Assembly: GCA_900314565.1 (NCBI GenBank)
Contig: OMVU01000005.1
Coordinates: forward strand, 1 to 64,000
DNA: 64,000 nucleotides
From: an uncultured Eubacteriales bacterium
GTDB taxonomy: Bacteria > Bacillota > Clostridia > Lachnospirales > Lachnospiraceae
Direction: 5' to 3'
This document shows positions 1 through 8,120 of this stretch, piece by piece; within the stretch, counting starts at the first letter, position 1, and each line of letters begins with the position of its first letter. The notes beneath the pieces were generated by a model. The model saw only the letters and a list, made by a program, of their open reading frames with translations. It searched no databases and was not told the origin of the DNA. The translations under genes were made by a program, and so were the position numbers.

Positions 1-210
1 TGTGTGAACAATTCAAACAATCTGCACAAGCCTTAGAACTTCTTCATGAACGAAAGATGTGGAATGAGCAAAAACCGTGCTGTCTGAGCGCAGCGAGTTC
101 ACGTTTTTTGCGAATGCTTTTCCACATCTTGAGTGAATGTTAGAAGTTCTTGGCGCGGAAGCCGTTTGAATGTTCACACAATTTCCATGAAGAACAGAGT
201 TTTGCAATTG
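1..210. mobile_element. Palindromic MITE-like element (family A), cut by the left window edge
   Basis: The stretch is a large imperfect inverted repeat. The outer arms read TGTGTGAACAATTCAAAC at 1-19 and its complement near 163-180. Inner arms pair 35-43 with 142-150 (AGAACTTCT) and 54-64 with 120-130 (AAGATGTGGAA). The right end (168-210) carries a terminal sequence also found at 14961-15033 and 26849-26895. No coding capacity was recognised. A non-autonomous transposable element is inferred from the symmetry and the dispersed copies. Confidence 0.55.
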
Positions 211-248
211 CCTGGGATGTTATGTCTGTTGTAAGGAGACCCGGTTCA

Positions 249-1232
249 CTACAGGAAATTGATCTTCTCCGGGCGCAGACTTGCCTTAAAGAGATTGTTG
301 TCAAGATCCAGAAGGCACACATAATAAATCGCGCCGAAGTGCGGATCCTCGACCAGATGGCCGAAGTTGTCCACCGTCTTTACGACTCCGTCCCTGCATA
401 GGATCCGATAGCGGACATAGTGGTAGCACTCCTTATTGTCGGGCATCTGGTACTGCTGTACCATGATTTCATTTTCCGCAGCCATCAGATCATCCGGATG
501 GACGATCCCGCGGAAACTGTTTCCCGTGTATCTGCGCAGATCCTCTACGCTCGAGCAGTGGAACATTTTTGCGACCGACTCGCTGACATAAAGAAGCTTC
601 TCGTCACCGTAGGCCTCATAGACGAAGAACCCTCCCGGCATTCCTCTCGAAAATTCGTCGACAGTGAACATGAACTGGTCGGTATTCGTCGGCTTCATAT
701 TCTTGTCCGCAAAGCGGTACCGCGCCTTGCCCTGAGACTTGGCCTGAATCAGCGCCCTGTCCGCCTGGATGAAGAGATCTCTCGGGTTCGTCCCCATTTC
801 CGGGTACATCGCAATGCCGATCGAGAACGTGATCGGGAAGTTAAAACCGCTGATCGAATTCGCCCTCCTGACAGAGGAAATGAAAACATCGAGCAGGATC
901 CGCACCTGCGTCTCATCTGTATCCCGGTAAAAGACTGCGAATTCGTCCCCGTCCATGCGGAAAATAATCCCCTTTCCACCGAACCTGCGCTCGATCTCCC
1001 CCGCGCAGATCGCAAGGACCCGCTCTCTCTGATCTCTTCCCCAGCTGTCAGAGATCCGTCTGAAGTTATCGCCCTCAAAAATGATCAGCGCACAGGTCGT
1101 AGTTTTATAGGACTCCATATACGTCCTTATCTGATTCATCCCTGCCTGTCTGGTGAGAAGGCCAGTGACCAAATCCCGCTCCGAATCATCGGATTTGCCT
1201 GCGGTATACATCCCCTTTGCAAATTCATCCAT
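249..1232 (-). CDS. GGDEF and PAS domain protein (putative diguanylate cyclase)
   Basis: A 327-residue soluble protein. An N-terminal GGDEF-type domain (about residues 18-170) is followed by a PAS fold (about 190-315). The signature reads RMDGDEFAVF, so the first glycine of GGDEF is replaced by aspartate. No RxxD inhibitory site precedes it. The family makes cyclic di-GMP from two GTP, but the altered signature leaves activity uncertain and the domain may be only a GTP or c-di-GMP sensor. GGDEF before PAS is the reverse of the common order. The start is supported by AGGAGG seven bases upstream of ATG. There are no membrane segments. The gene lies 59 bases downstream of uridine kinase on the same strand, and nothing in that context explains its signal. 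Confidence 0.85.
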   Translation of the reverse strand: MDEFAKGMYTAGKSDDSERDLVTGLLTRQAGMNQIRTYMESYKTTTCALIIFEGDNFRRISDSWGRDQRERVLAICAGEIERRFGGKGIIFRMDGDEFAVFYRDTDETQVRILLDVFISSVRRANSISGFNFPITFSIGIAMYPEMGTNPRDLFIQADRALIQAKSQGKARYRFADKNMKPTNTDQFMFTVDEFSRGMPGGFFVYEAYGDEKLLYVSESVAKMFHCSSVEDLRRYTGNSFRGIVHPDDLMAAENEIMVQQYQMPDNKECYHYVRYRILCRDGVVKTVDNFGHLVEDPHFGAIYYVCLLDLDNNLFKASLRPEKINFL

Positions 1233-1291
1233 GACGATACCTCCTGCTCACGAAAGGGATCCTGCCAGACCCCGTGGACAACATGCATCTA

Positions 1292-1906
1292 TCAGTCTGC
1301 GTCCAGCATCGCAGCGATCTTACTGCTGAACAGATCGTAGGCAATATCATTCTTGCCGCTGTTAATGACAATATCAGCCATCGCACGAGTAGGTTCGACA
1401 TAGAGGTAATGCATAGGCTTGACAGTTGTAAGGTACTGGTCAATGATGCCGCGCAGGTCGCGGCCGCGCTCCTCGACATCCCGGAGCACACGGCGGAGAA
1501 TACGCTCATCCGCGTCTGCCTCAACATAGATCTTGATATCAAGAAGTTTTCTGACTCTCGGATCCTGCAGTACAAGAATCCCTTCCACGATAATAACGCG
1601 GCTCGGCTTGATGACTTCGATCTTATCCGAACGGTTGTGGACCGTGTAATCGTAGACCGGGCTGCAGACGGACTCCCCTCTCTTGAGCGCTCTCAGATGC
1701 TCGACCAGAAGATCTGTCTCAAGCGCCTGGGGATGATCATAATTCGTCTTCTTCCTCTCCTCAAAAGGAATCGAATCCTGCCGTTTATAATAATTGTCGT
1801 GATAGACGACGGAGATCTGGTCTCCGAACGCGTCCTTCAGACGGTTTGTAAATGTCGATTTTCCCGAGCCGGTTCCACCGGCGACTCCGATGATCGTCGT
1901 TTCCAA
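1292..1906 (-). CDS. udk: Uridine kinase
   Basis: Phosphorylates uridine and cytidine to UMP and CMP in pyrimidine salvage, in the cytoplasm. The P-loop GVAGGTGSGKST lies near the N-terminus, followed by the family block YHDNYYK and a C-terminal region typical of Udk. I place the start at a TTG (1906) preceded by GGAGGG with seven bases of spacing, giving 204 residues, close to the usual 205-211. An upstream GTG at 1942 would add 12 residues that include the ribosome binding site itself. In Bacillus udk ends the yrrMNO operon. Here it stands apart from that block, which is at 32.4-38 kb. Confidence 0.93.
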   Translation of the reverse strand: METTIIGVAGGTGSGKSTFTNRLKDAFGDQISVVYHDNYYKRQDSIPFEERKKTNYDHPQALETDLLVEHLRALKRGESVCSPVYDYTVHNRSDKIEVIKPSRVIIVEGILVLQDPRVRKLLDIKIYVEADADERILRRVLRDVEERGRDLRGIIDQYLTTVKPMHYLYVEPTRAMADIVINSGKNDIAYDLFSSKIAAMLDAD

Positions 1907-1993
1907 AAGTTTTCCCTCCAAGCACTGCGGTTTTGATGGCACAGGCAGTCTGCATTACTTATTCACGAGTATTGCACGATGAAGAATACACTC

Positions 1994-2650
1994 TCAGCTG
2001 CGCATAAAATCCAATACGAGCTTTGCTATCTTCTCGCTGTAGACGACATAACTTCCATGTCCCTCGCCTTTAAGGATCCTGAACTTCGCACCGGGAATCC
2101 TTGTCGCAATAAATTTCGTATCCGACTCCTTCACAAGATCCCTGCTCCCCGCAAGGACCAGAGTCCGGGCCCGGATCCTTCCGAGCTCTTCTGCAGAGAT
2201 GTCCGGCTCTGTCAGCATGAGGTCAAAAAGCGGATCTTTCTTTATCCTGTTCACAAGGGAGATCGTCAGCCTGAACCCGTTCTTCACGCCCTGCGGGGAT
2301 GTATTCGCACCGCAGGTAATGAGGTTCGATATGCGGTCCGTCTGAGAAGCTGCGAGAAGTCCGATGATCCCGCCGTCGCTGAAGCCCAGAAAAGTGACAT
2401 CCGAAAGGTCAAGTGCCTCCATAAATGCGAGATAATCGGCTGCCATATCCCGATAATGAAAAGCTCCTCTGTAAACACTCCTTCCGTGGCCGCGGCTGTC
2501 CACTGCATAGCAGGTGAACCGACAGCTCAGCATCTCGACTGCCTCGTCAAAGATGGTGTGATCCTCCCCGTTCCCGTGAACGAGAATGAGAGGGCTCCCT
2601 GATCCGTACTGCTCATAAAAAAGTCTTACCCCGTTGACCTCTGCAATCAT
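1994..2650 (-). CDS. Alpha/beta hydrolase
   Basis: A 218-residue alpha/beta hydrolase. The oxyanion region is LVHGNGEDHTIF (about residue 24), the nucleophile elbow is FLGFSDGGIIG with Ser near residue 92, and the catalytic His is in GEGHGSY near the C-terminus. It resembles small-molecule hydrolases and esterases of the RsbQ/BioH type, and the substrate cannot be told. The ATG overlaps the stop of the upstream hydrolase by four bases (ATGA), so the two are translationally coupled. No signal peptide, so presumably cytoplasmic. The pair probably arose by recruitment of two distinct subfamilies rather than by tandem duplication, because the sequences around their motifs differ. Confidence 0.85.
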   Translation of the reverse strand: MIAEVNGVRLFYEQYGSGSPLILVHGNGEDHTIFDEAVEMLSCRFTCYAVDSRGHGRSVYRGAFHYRDMAADYLAFMEALDLSDVTFLGFSDGGIIGLLAASQTDRISNLITCGANTSPQGVKNGFRLTISLVNRIKKDPLFDLMLTEPDISAEELGRIRARTLVLAGSRDLVKESDTKFIATRIPGAKFRILKGEGHGSYVVYSEKIAKLVLDFMRS

Positions 2651-3558
2651 TTTCCGATATCCTCCAGAAAGCTGTTGACATACTTAGTGTAAAGCGCCGG
2701 TTCTGTCAGAACTGAATTGGCATGGGATGCACCCGGAATCAGATGGATCTTTCGGTATCCTTCCGTCATTTCATACATGCGGACGCTGTTGTCCGGCGGA
2801 ATGACCGTATCTTTCTCCCCGTGGATCAGAAGGAGCGGCACCTTGTTCTCCTGCAGAGCATCGATCGGATTCATCTCCGAAAACCCGATCCCGTATCGCT
2901 TCTTCGCACACAGGGAGGAAATGCGGAGCAGTGCCCTGCCGAACACCTTATTGCGGAATCCTCCCATGAGAACATTCCGGAGATCCGTAAAGCCGCAGTC
3001 GCAGACTGCGAAGTCGACGTCCTGTGTATGACCAAGGGCTGAGACCGTAGTTGCGCTCCCGAGAGATTCTCCGTGCAGGCCGAGGACCCTGACATCGTCA
3101 TACCGCTCTCTTGTATCCTTAATGAGGCAGACAAGATCCCTTCCTTCCCGAACGCCGTAGCTTGTCCAGGTCTTTTCATTTTCTCCGTGGCCGCGCAGAT
3201 CATATATGATGCAGTTATAGCCGCGGTCCAGATAGATCTTCATGTACTTGAGACTGCCAAAGCGGTTGTCGCTGTATCCGTGTGTCAGGATAACATACTT
3301 CCCGCTCTTCATGGGATTTTTACAGAGGACAGTGTGCAGGGCATAGCCCTCAAAGCCTTCGACGATGTATTCTTCTTTCTGAAGGCTGTCATACCAGCTT
3401 ATATCATAGTGATCTTCCTGCCACTTACGCGCTTCGGCAAGCGTCTGCCGTTTACCGCCCGACATCACAAAATCAGCAAACCCAAAGCCGGCTAATCCGG
3501 ACAGTGCCGTAAGAATCCCGGCGGCAGCAAAAAGTGTCTTAGCGATTCCTCTCCCCAT
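2647..3558 (-). CDS. Membrane-anchored alpha/beta hydrolase
   Basis: A 303-residue hydrolase with an N-terminal hydrophobic segment (about residues 7-32), likely a signal anchor. The nucleophile motif is GLHGESLGSAT, the acid lies in IHGEKDTVIP, and the histidine in GASHANS, a complete Ser-Asp-His triad. This belongs to the family of membrane-tethered serine hydrolases common in Firmicutes (YqkD/YfhR-like) whose substrates are mostly unknown. The start at 3558 is chosen because AAAGGAG sits eight bases upstream. A TTG at 3600 would extend it by 14 residues with no good binding site. First gene of a two-gene unit with the next hydrolase. Confidence 0.85.
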   Translation of the reverse strand: MGRGIAKTLFAAAGILTALSGLAGFGFADFVMSGGKRQTLAEARKWQEDHYDISWYDSLQKEEYIVEGFEGYALHTVLCKNPMKSGKYVILTHGYSDNRFGSLKYMKIYLDRGYNCIIYDLRGHGENEKTWTSYGVREGRDLVCLIKDTRERYDDVRVLGLHGESLGSATTVSALGHTQDVDFAVCDCGFTDLRNVLMGGFRNKVFGRALLRISSLCAKKRYGIGFSEMNPIDALQENKVPLLLIHGEKDTVIPPDNSVRMYEMTEGYRKIHLIPGASHANSVLTEPALYTKYVNSFLEDIGK

Positions 3559-3841
3559 GACTCGTGCTCCTTTGTTGGGAAATACCGTATCTTTAAGCAA
3601 TTATACAGCAAACAGAGCAGAATAAACAATCTTTTCTGTAAATAATATGCAGCACCCCATGGCCGCCCGGTTCCGTGTTATAATGAATCAAAGCTCCCTT
3701 CAGTACCCGCCTGCCGGGCGGGCGGGTACGTCCCGGCGCCGCGCATGTCACGACAGGAACGCCGGGGCCTTACTGAATCAGGGCGTCAAACAGTTCTTAA
3801 ATGAAGGATGTCTTTATTACCGATATGTAAAGGAGGCCCAC

Positions 3842-5686
3842 TTGGAGAACACTTTTCTGCCGGTCAGCCGCAAAGATATGGAAGAGCGCGGCCAGACGCA
3901 GCTCGATTTCATCTTTATCTCAGGAGACGCCTATGTAGACCATCCCTCCTTCGGTCCTGCCATCCTCTGCCGACTGCTCGAAGCCCACGGCTACAGCACC
4001 GGGATCATCGCACAGCCGGACTACAGGGATCCCGAAAGTGTCTGTATCTTCGGCGAGCCCCGTCTCGCCTTCCTCGTCTCCTCCGGAAATATGGATTCCA
4101 TGGTCAATCACTATACGGTCGCAAAAAAAAGACGTCACTCGGACGCCTTTTCACCGGGCGGTGAAATGGGAAAACGCCCCGACCGCGCTGTCATCGTCTA
4201 CGGAAATCTGATCCGGCGCACATACAAAAAAACGCCAATTATCCTCGGCGGCCTGGAAGCCTCCCTCCGAAGATTTGCCCACTATGACTACTGGTCGGAC
4301 AAGGTCCACCGCTCGATCCTCCTGGATTCCGGGGCGGACCTGATCGGCTACGGGATGGGCGAACACACGCTGATCGAGATTGCTGACGCGCTCTCGTCCG
4401 GTCTTGCCGTCTCGGACATCACCTTTATCCGGGGTACCGTCTATAAGACAAGGAACCCTGAAAATGTCTTTGACGCGATCACTCTCCCCTCCTTTGAAGA
4501 GGTGAGCACTGACAGACGGGCCTATGCGGAGAGCTTCCGGATCCAATACGAGAATACGGACCCGTTCCAGGCGAAGACCCTGATCGAGCCCTGTGCCGGA
4601 AAGCTGTGCATCGTACAGAATCCGCCCGCCCTGCCCCTCACACAGACCGAGCTCGACGATATCTACGCTCTCCCCTATACACGGGCCTGGCATCCCATAT
4701 ACGACAAAGCCGGCGGGATCCCGGCCATCAAAGAGATAAAATTCAGCATCACCATGAACCGCGGATGCTTCGGCGGATGTAATTTCTGCGCTCTGACCTT
4801 CCATCAGGGCAGGATCATACAGTCCCGCAGCAAGGCCTCCATTGTGGAGGAAGCGCAGGAGATGACGAAAGATCCGGATTTCAAGGGCTATATTCACGAT
4901 ATCGGAGGCCCGACCGCAAATTTCCGCAATCCGGCCTGCCGAAAGCAGTTAAGAATAGGTGCCTGCAGGAACCGTCAGTGCCTCACGCCAAAGCCCTGTA
5001 AGAACCTGATCGCGGATCACCGGGAATACCTGGAGATCCTGCGGACTGTAAGAAATCTTCCCAAGGTGAAGAAAGTCTTTATCCGGTCGGGTATTCGCTT
5101 CGACTATATCTTAGAGGATCCTGACCGCACATTTCTGCGGGAACTCTGTGAGCACCACATAAGCGGCCAGCTTCGTGTCGCTCCGGAGCACATTTCCGAC
5201 AGGGTCCTGGCCATGATGGGCAAGCCCGAAAACAATGTATACGAATCTTTCGTGCGGGAATTCGAGAAGATCAACAAAAGGACCGGACGAGACCAGTATC
5301 TGGTCCCGTACCTTATGTCCTCCCACCCCGGGAGCACCCTCGACGATGCCATCCGGCTCGCGGAATATCTGCACGAAAAAAAGATCCGGCCGGATCAGGT
5401 ACAGGACTTTTATCCGACGCCGGGGACCGTCTCGACCTGCATGTACTACACAGGCCTTAACCCGCTGACGATGGAGAAAGTCTTCGTCACGAAAAATCCG
5501 CACGAAAAAGCGCTTCAGAGGGCGCTTACGCAGTACTGGATGCCGGAAAATTATGACCTCGTGAAGGAAGCACTCAAAAGAGCGCATCGGGAAGACCTGA
5601 TCGGATTCGATAAGAAGTGCCTGATCGCACCGAGAAAGATCGGAAAAAAGAAAGCAGGACAAAAAAAAGGAACCACCGAAAGGTGA
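3842..5686 (+). CDS. YgiQ family radical SAM protein
   Basis: A 614-residue radical SAM enzyme of the YgiQ/UPF0313 family. The [4Fe-4S] motif is RGCFGGCNFCAL at about residue 305, and a B12-binding-like N-terminal region precedes it, as in the family. The reaction is not established. The C-terminus is a Lys/Arg-rich tail. A TTG start at 3842 is chosen because AAAGGAGG lies five bases upstream. The open frame extends back to 3647, but that extra stretch is not family-like. It is the only plus-strand gene among the first dozen. It ends eight bases from the convergent tRNA-Gly, and its last codons contain that tRNA's terminator. Confidence 0.88.
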   Translation: MENTFLPVSRKDMEERGQTQLDFIFISGDAYVDHPSFGPAILCRLLEAHGYSTGIIAQPDYRDPESVCIFGEPRLAFLVSSGNMDSMVNHYTVAKKRRHSDAFSPGGEMGKRPDRAVIVYGNLIRRTYKKTPIILGGLEASLRRFAHYDYWSDKVHRSILLDSGADLIGYGMGEHTLIEIADALSSGLAVSDITFIRGTVYKTRNPENVFDAITLPSFEEVSTDRRAYAESFRIQYENTDPFQAKTLIEPCAGKLCIVQNPPALPLTQTELDDIYALPYTRAWHPIYDKAGGIPAIKEIKFSITMNRGCFGGCNFCALTFHQGRIIQSRSKASIVEEAQEMTKDPDFKGYIHDIGGPTANFRNPACRKQLRIGACRNRQCLTPKPCKNLIADHREYLEILRTVRNLPKVKKVFIRSGIRFDYILEDPDRTFLRELCEHHISGQLRVAPEHISDRVLAMMGKPENNVYESFVREFEKINKRTGRDQYLVPYLMSSHPGSTLDDAIRLAEYLHEKKIRPDQVQDFYPTPGTVSTCMYYTGLNPLTMEKVFVTKNPHEKALQRALTQYWMPENYDLVKEALKRAHREDLIGFDKKCLIAPRKIGKKKAGQKKGTTER

Positions 5687-5690
5687 TTCC
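5661..5690 (-). terminator. Intrinsic terminator of tRNA-Gly, inside the ygiQ 3' end
   Basis: On the minus strand a nine-pair stem (5682-5690 with 5669-5677, one G-T pair) with loop TTTC is followed by eight T residues (5668-5661). It starts five bases past the tRNA 3' end. The same bases encode the Lys/Gly-rich C-terminus of the YgiQ protein on the plus strand. Confidence 0.85.
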
Positions 5691-5694
5691 TCAG

Positions 5695-5766
5695 AGCGCG
5701 AGACGGGGATCGAACCCGCGACCCCCACCTTGGCAAGGTGGTGCTCCACCGCTGAGCCACTCGCGC
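5695..5766 (-). tRNA. tRNA-Gly (anticodon GCC)
   Basis: A full cloverleaf: acceptor GCGCGAG pairs with CTCGCGC, D arm GCTC/GAGC, anticodon loop TTGCCAA, T arm GCGGG/CCCGT with TTCGATC loop, discriminator T. The 3' CCA is not encoded. It is identical over 72 bases to the tRNA at 11319-11390. Confidence 0.97.
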
Positions 5767-5795
5767 ATTGTCTGCCGCTCTTCGCGACAAGTGAT

Positions 5796-5824
5796 ATAAT
5801 ACACGATTCGCCCACCGGTGTCAA
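5796..5824 (-). promoter_or_regulatory. Promoter of tRNA-Gly (first copy)
   Basis: Minus-strand TTGACA (5824-5819) and TATTAT (5801-5796) are separated by 17 bases, a near-consensus sigma-A promoter. It begins only a few bases after the potD stop, so the tRNA is transcribed independently of the pot operon. Confidence 0.85.
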
Positions 5825-5829
5825 CACCT

Positions 5830-7332
5830 TTAATAAACTTTTTTCTTTTTTGCTCTGAAATACAGAACAATTCCTGCAATGATCGCGAGCACGATCAGGA
5901 TCCACACCCAGACAGGAACGTCCATCAGGTTGAAGCAGCGGACGTTGATCCACATCTGGTTGATCTTCTCGTTGGTCTCGTTGTCGAAGCAGACCATGAT
6001 CGAGGATCTCGCCATATCCTCCTTCGTCGGATACTGGGCACGCAGCTGCCGGTTCATGCAGTCTGACGGTGCGGTCAGGATATAGTCCTCGTCGTCCTCC
6101 TTCCCGGTGAAGAACCAGCCGAGCGGGTATTCGATCGTATCCTCCTCGTCCTCCTCCGCGCTGAAGTTCCAGTCCGCATATTCGTAGATGAGCGGATCGT
6201 CGCCACCCGCGATCACGGATGTGTAGCCGACATAGTACATGTTGCGGATGACATTGTCCGGTCTCGACACAAAGTTGATGAAGGCTTCCGCCGCATGCTG
6301 TCTGTCAGCGTCGCCGTCGATCCCGCTCTTCAGCATGACCCAGCCGTCAAAATAGACATTGGTCGCCTCGACAGGCACCGTATAATTCAGAAGGAAATCG
6401 ACGTCATCCGCCTGGTCGAGGGTGTAGACACCGTCCCCGGACCACTGCAGATTGGCAACGACCTTACCCGTGATCATGTCAGCCTTTCCGGATTCCGTCT
6501 CGAACGAGTAGGCATTGTTCTTTACGTCCTGCAGGTAATCCTGAACAGACTGGATCGTATCCGGAGAGACGTCATTCATTTCATCTTCCAGTTTTTTCAG
6601 ATATTCGGGATCAGATGTAAAGGCCGGATCCGTCAGAAGATCATGCTTCAGCGCGCCGACCGCCGCAAAGTAGGAATCGCGGACGTTGTCCTTGATCGTG
6701 ATCCTTCTCTTAAATTTCGGATCTCCGAGGATCTTCCAGGTGGACGCTTCCTCCTCCGTCACGAATTCCGGATTGTAGACGATCCCTGTGACACCCCACA
6801 TATATCCGGCCGCGTACTTGCTCCAGCTCTCCCCGCCGATCTCACTTCTGTCGAAGATGTTTTTGAGATAGGGAGAGATTCCCCGCGCATAGTAATTGTT
6901 CTCGTCCGAAGTATCGTAAAAATGCTCGGACAGCGGAACCAGCTTTCCCTCGTCCATGAGCTTCATGAACATGTACTCGGAGGGGCAGACAAGGTCGTAT
7001 TCGTCCCCCAACGTCAGCATGTTGTAGAGGTCCTCATTCGTGCCGAACGAGGAGTACTCCACCTTTACGCGCTTTCCATAGGTCTCGTAATACCAGTCCT
7101 CATAATCCTTCCACATCGCGTTGACGCCGATGATGTCAGCGCTCGGAAGATCGATCGTCTCCTCCTCGTCCCAGTCGCCGAAGTCGATATACTCCTCCCA
7201 GTTGCAGACGCGAAGCCTGATGACATCGTCCTTCTTCTTTGCGGAAAATGCAGTAACCGGGAACGCGCCGACCGCAATGATCCCCGCGAGGATTCCGGCG
7301 AGCGCGCGTTTTCCGAACACACTTTTTCTCAT
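5830..7332 (-). CDS. potD: Spermidine/putrescine ABC transporter substrate-binding protein
   Basis: The polyamine-binding component of the pot importer, 500 residues, longer than the usual 350 or so. An N-terminal signal sequence (residues 1-30, candidate cleavage after AFS) carries no lipobox cysteine. The start of the mature protein, VCNWEEYIDFG, matches the family's NWxxYI block. The C-terminus has a hydrophobic helix (about 471-493) followed by RAKKKK, so the protein appears anchored to the membrane by its own C-terminal helix instead of a lipid. Two acidic stretches (EDEEDT, DEEET) are also unusual. The ATG overlaps the potC stop by four bases. Last gene of the operon. Confidence 0.9.
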   Translation of the reverse strand: MRKSVFGKRALAGILAGIIAVGAFPVTAFSAKKKDDVIRLRVCNWEEYIDFGDWDEEETIDLPSADIIGVNAMWKDYEDWYYETYGKRVKVEYSSFGTNEDLYNMLTLGDEYDLVCPSEYMFMKLMDEGKLVPLSEHFYDTSDENNYYARGISPYLKNIFDRSEIGGESWSKYAAGYMWGVTGIVYNPEFVTEEEASTWKILGDPKFKRRITIKDNVRDSYFAAVGALKHDLLTDPAFTSDPEYLKKLEDEMNDVSPDTIQSVQDYLQDVKNNAYSFETESGKADMITGKVVANLQWSGDGVYTLDQADDVDFLLNYTVPVEATNVYFDGWVMLKSGIDGDADRQHAAEAFINFVSRPDNVIRNMYYVGYTSVIAGGDDPLIYEYADWNFSAEEDEEDTIEYPLGWFFTGKEDDEDYILTAPSDCMNRQLRAQYPTKEDMARSSIMVCFDNETNEKINQMWINVRCFNLMDVPVWVWILIVLAIIAGIVLYFRAKKKKVY

Positions 7333-8120
7333 ACGGCCTCCTTTCTCCTGCCCGGGCGAATATTGGCGGTCACAACGATCAGGACAACGATCAGGAAAAT
7401 CACAGCGGAAAGAGCCCAGAGCGCGGTCTTGATCTCCGTCTGCGCGCCCTTCGTCGCATTTACAACGTAGGTACTGATCGTGTCAAAGGTCGCAGGCTTT
7501 GTGTACGTCGCGATAAAGTAATCGTCCAGAGACAGCGTGACAGCCAGTGAAAAGCCGGAGAACACGCCGGAGGCGATCTGCGGAAATACGATCTTCCAGA
7601 GGGCTGTTCTCGGAGTAGCTCCGAGATCCAGTGCCGCCTCATAAATGCTCGGATCCATCTGCTTGAGCTTCGGAATGACCGAGAGATAGACAAAAGGCGC
7701 AAGCAGCGTCACCTGACCGGCGACAAGCGGAACAAACGTATCCTTGTCTATGCCCAGAACAACGACGAGCAGTATGCAGATCGAGAAACCGGTAACGACA
7801 TCCGCGTTGATGACCGGGATCTGATTCACCGTGCTGATGAGAATGTTCGTCCGCTTTTTGGAATAGAAGGCTCCGATCGCACCGAGCGTTCCCAGGACCG
7901 TGGCAATCGCCGAGGCACCCAGTGCCAGGATGACCGTCCCGATGATCATGTCGCGAAGTTCCGGCGTTGTAAAAAGAGTCACATAGTTGTGCATCGAAAA
8001 GCCCTGGATCGCGCCGATGTTCGTCGCGCTCGTAAAGCTGTATGCCGTGAGGATCAGGATCGGGCCATACAGGAAGATAAGGACCAGGGCGATGAAGACG
8101 CCTTTCATTTTACTTATCAT
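7329..8120 (-). CDS. potC: Spermidine/putrescine ABC transporter permease PotC
   Basis: Inner-membrane permease of the polyamine importer, 263 residues with about six hydrophobic segments. The cytoplasmic EAA loop reads YEAALDLGATPRTALWKIVF, which docks on the PotA ATPase. It pairs with PotB to form the channel. Start and stop codons overlap by four bases with both neighbours (potB upstream, potD downstream), so the three are co-translated. Confidence 0.93.
   Translation of the reverse strand: MISKMKGVFIALVLIFLYGPILILTAYSFTSATNIGAIQGFSMHNYVTLFTTPELRDMIIGTVILALGASAIATVLGTLGAIGAFYSKKRTNILISTVNQIPVINADVVTGFSICILLVVVLGIDKDTFVPLVAGQVTLLAPFVYLSVIPKLKQMDPSIYEAALDLGATPRTALWKIVFPQIASGVFSGFSLAVTLSLDDYFIATYTKPATFDTISTYVVNATKGAQTEIKTALWALSAVIFLIVVLIVVTANIRPGRRKEAV

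Noticed and set aside
420..1340. Long plus-strand ORF opposite the GGDEF gene
   Set aside because: It is a shadow frame of the minus-strand gene, with no homology-like blocks or ribosome binding site. The same applies to the long shadow frames opposite potA, groEL, lon, rnjA and fruA.
3647..3841. N-terminal extension of the YgiQ protein
   Set aside because: The extra 65 residues are unlike the family, and a strong ribosome binding site precedes TTG at 3842.
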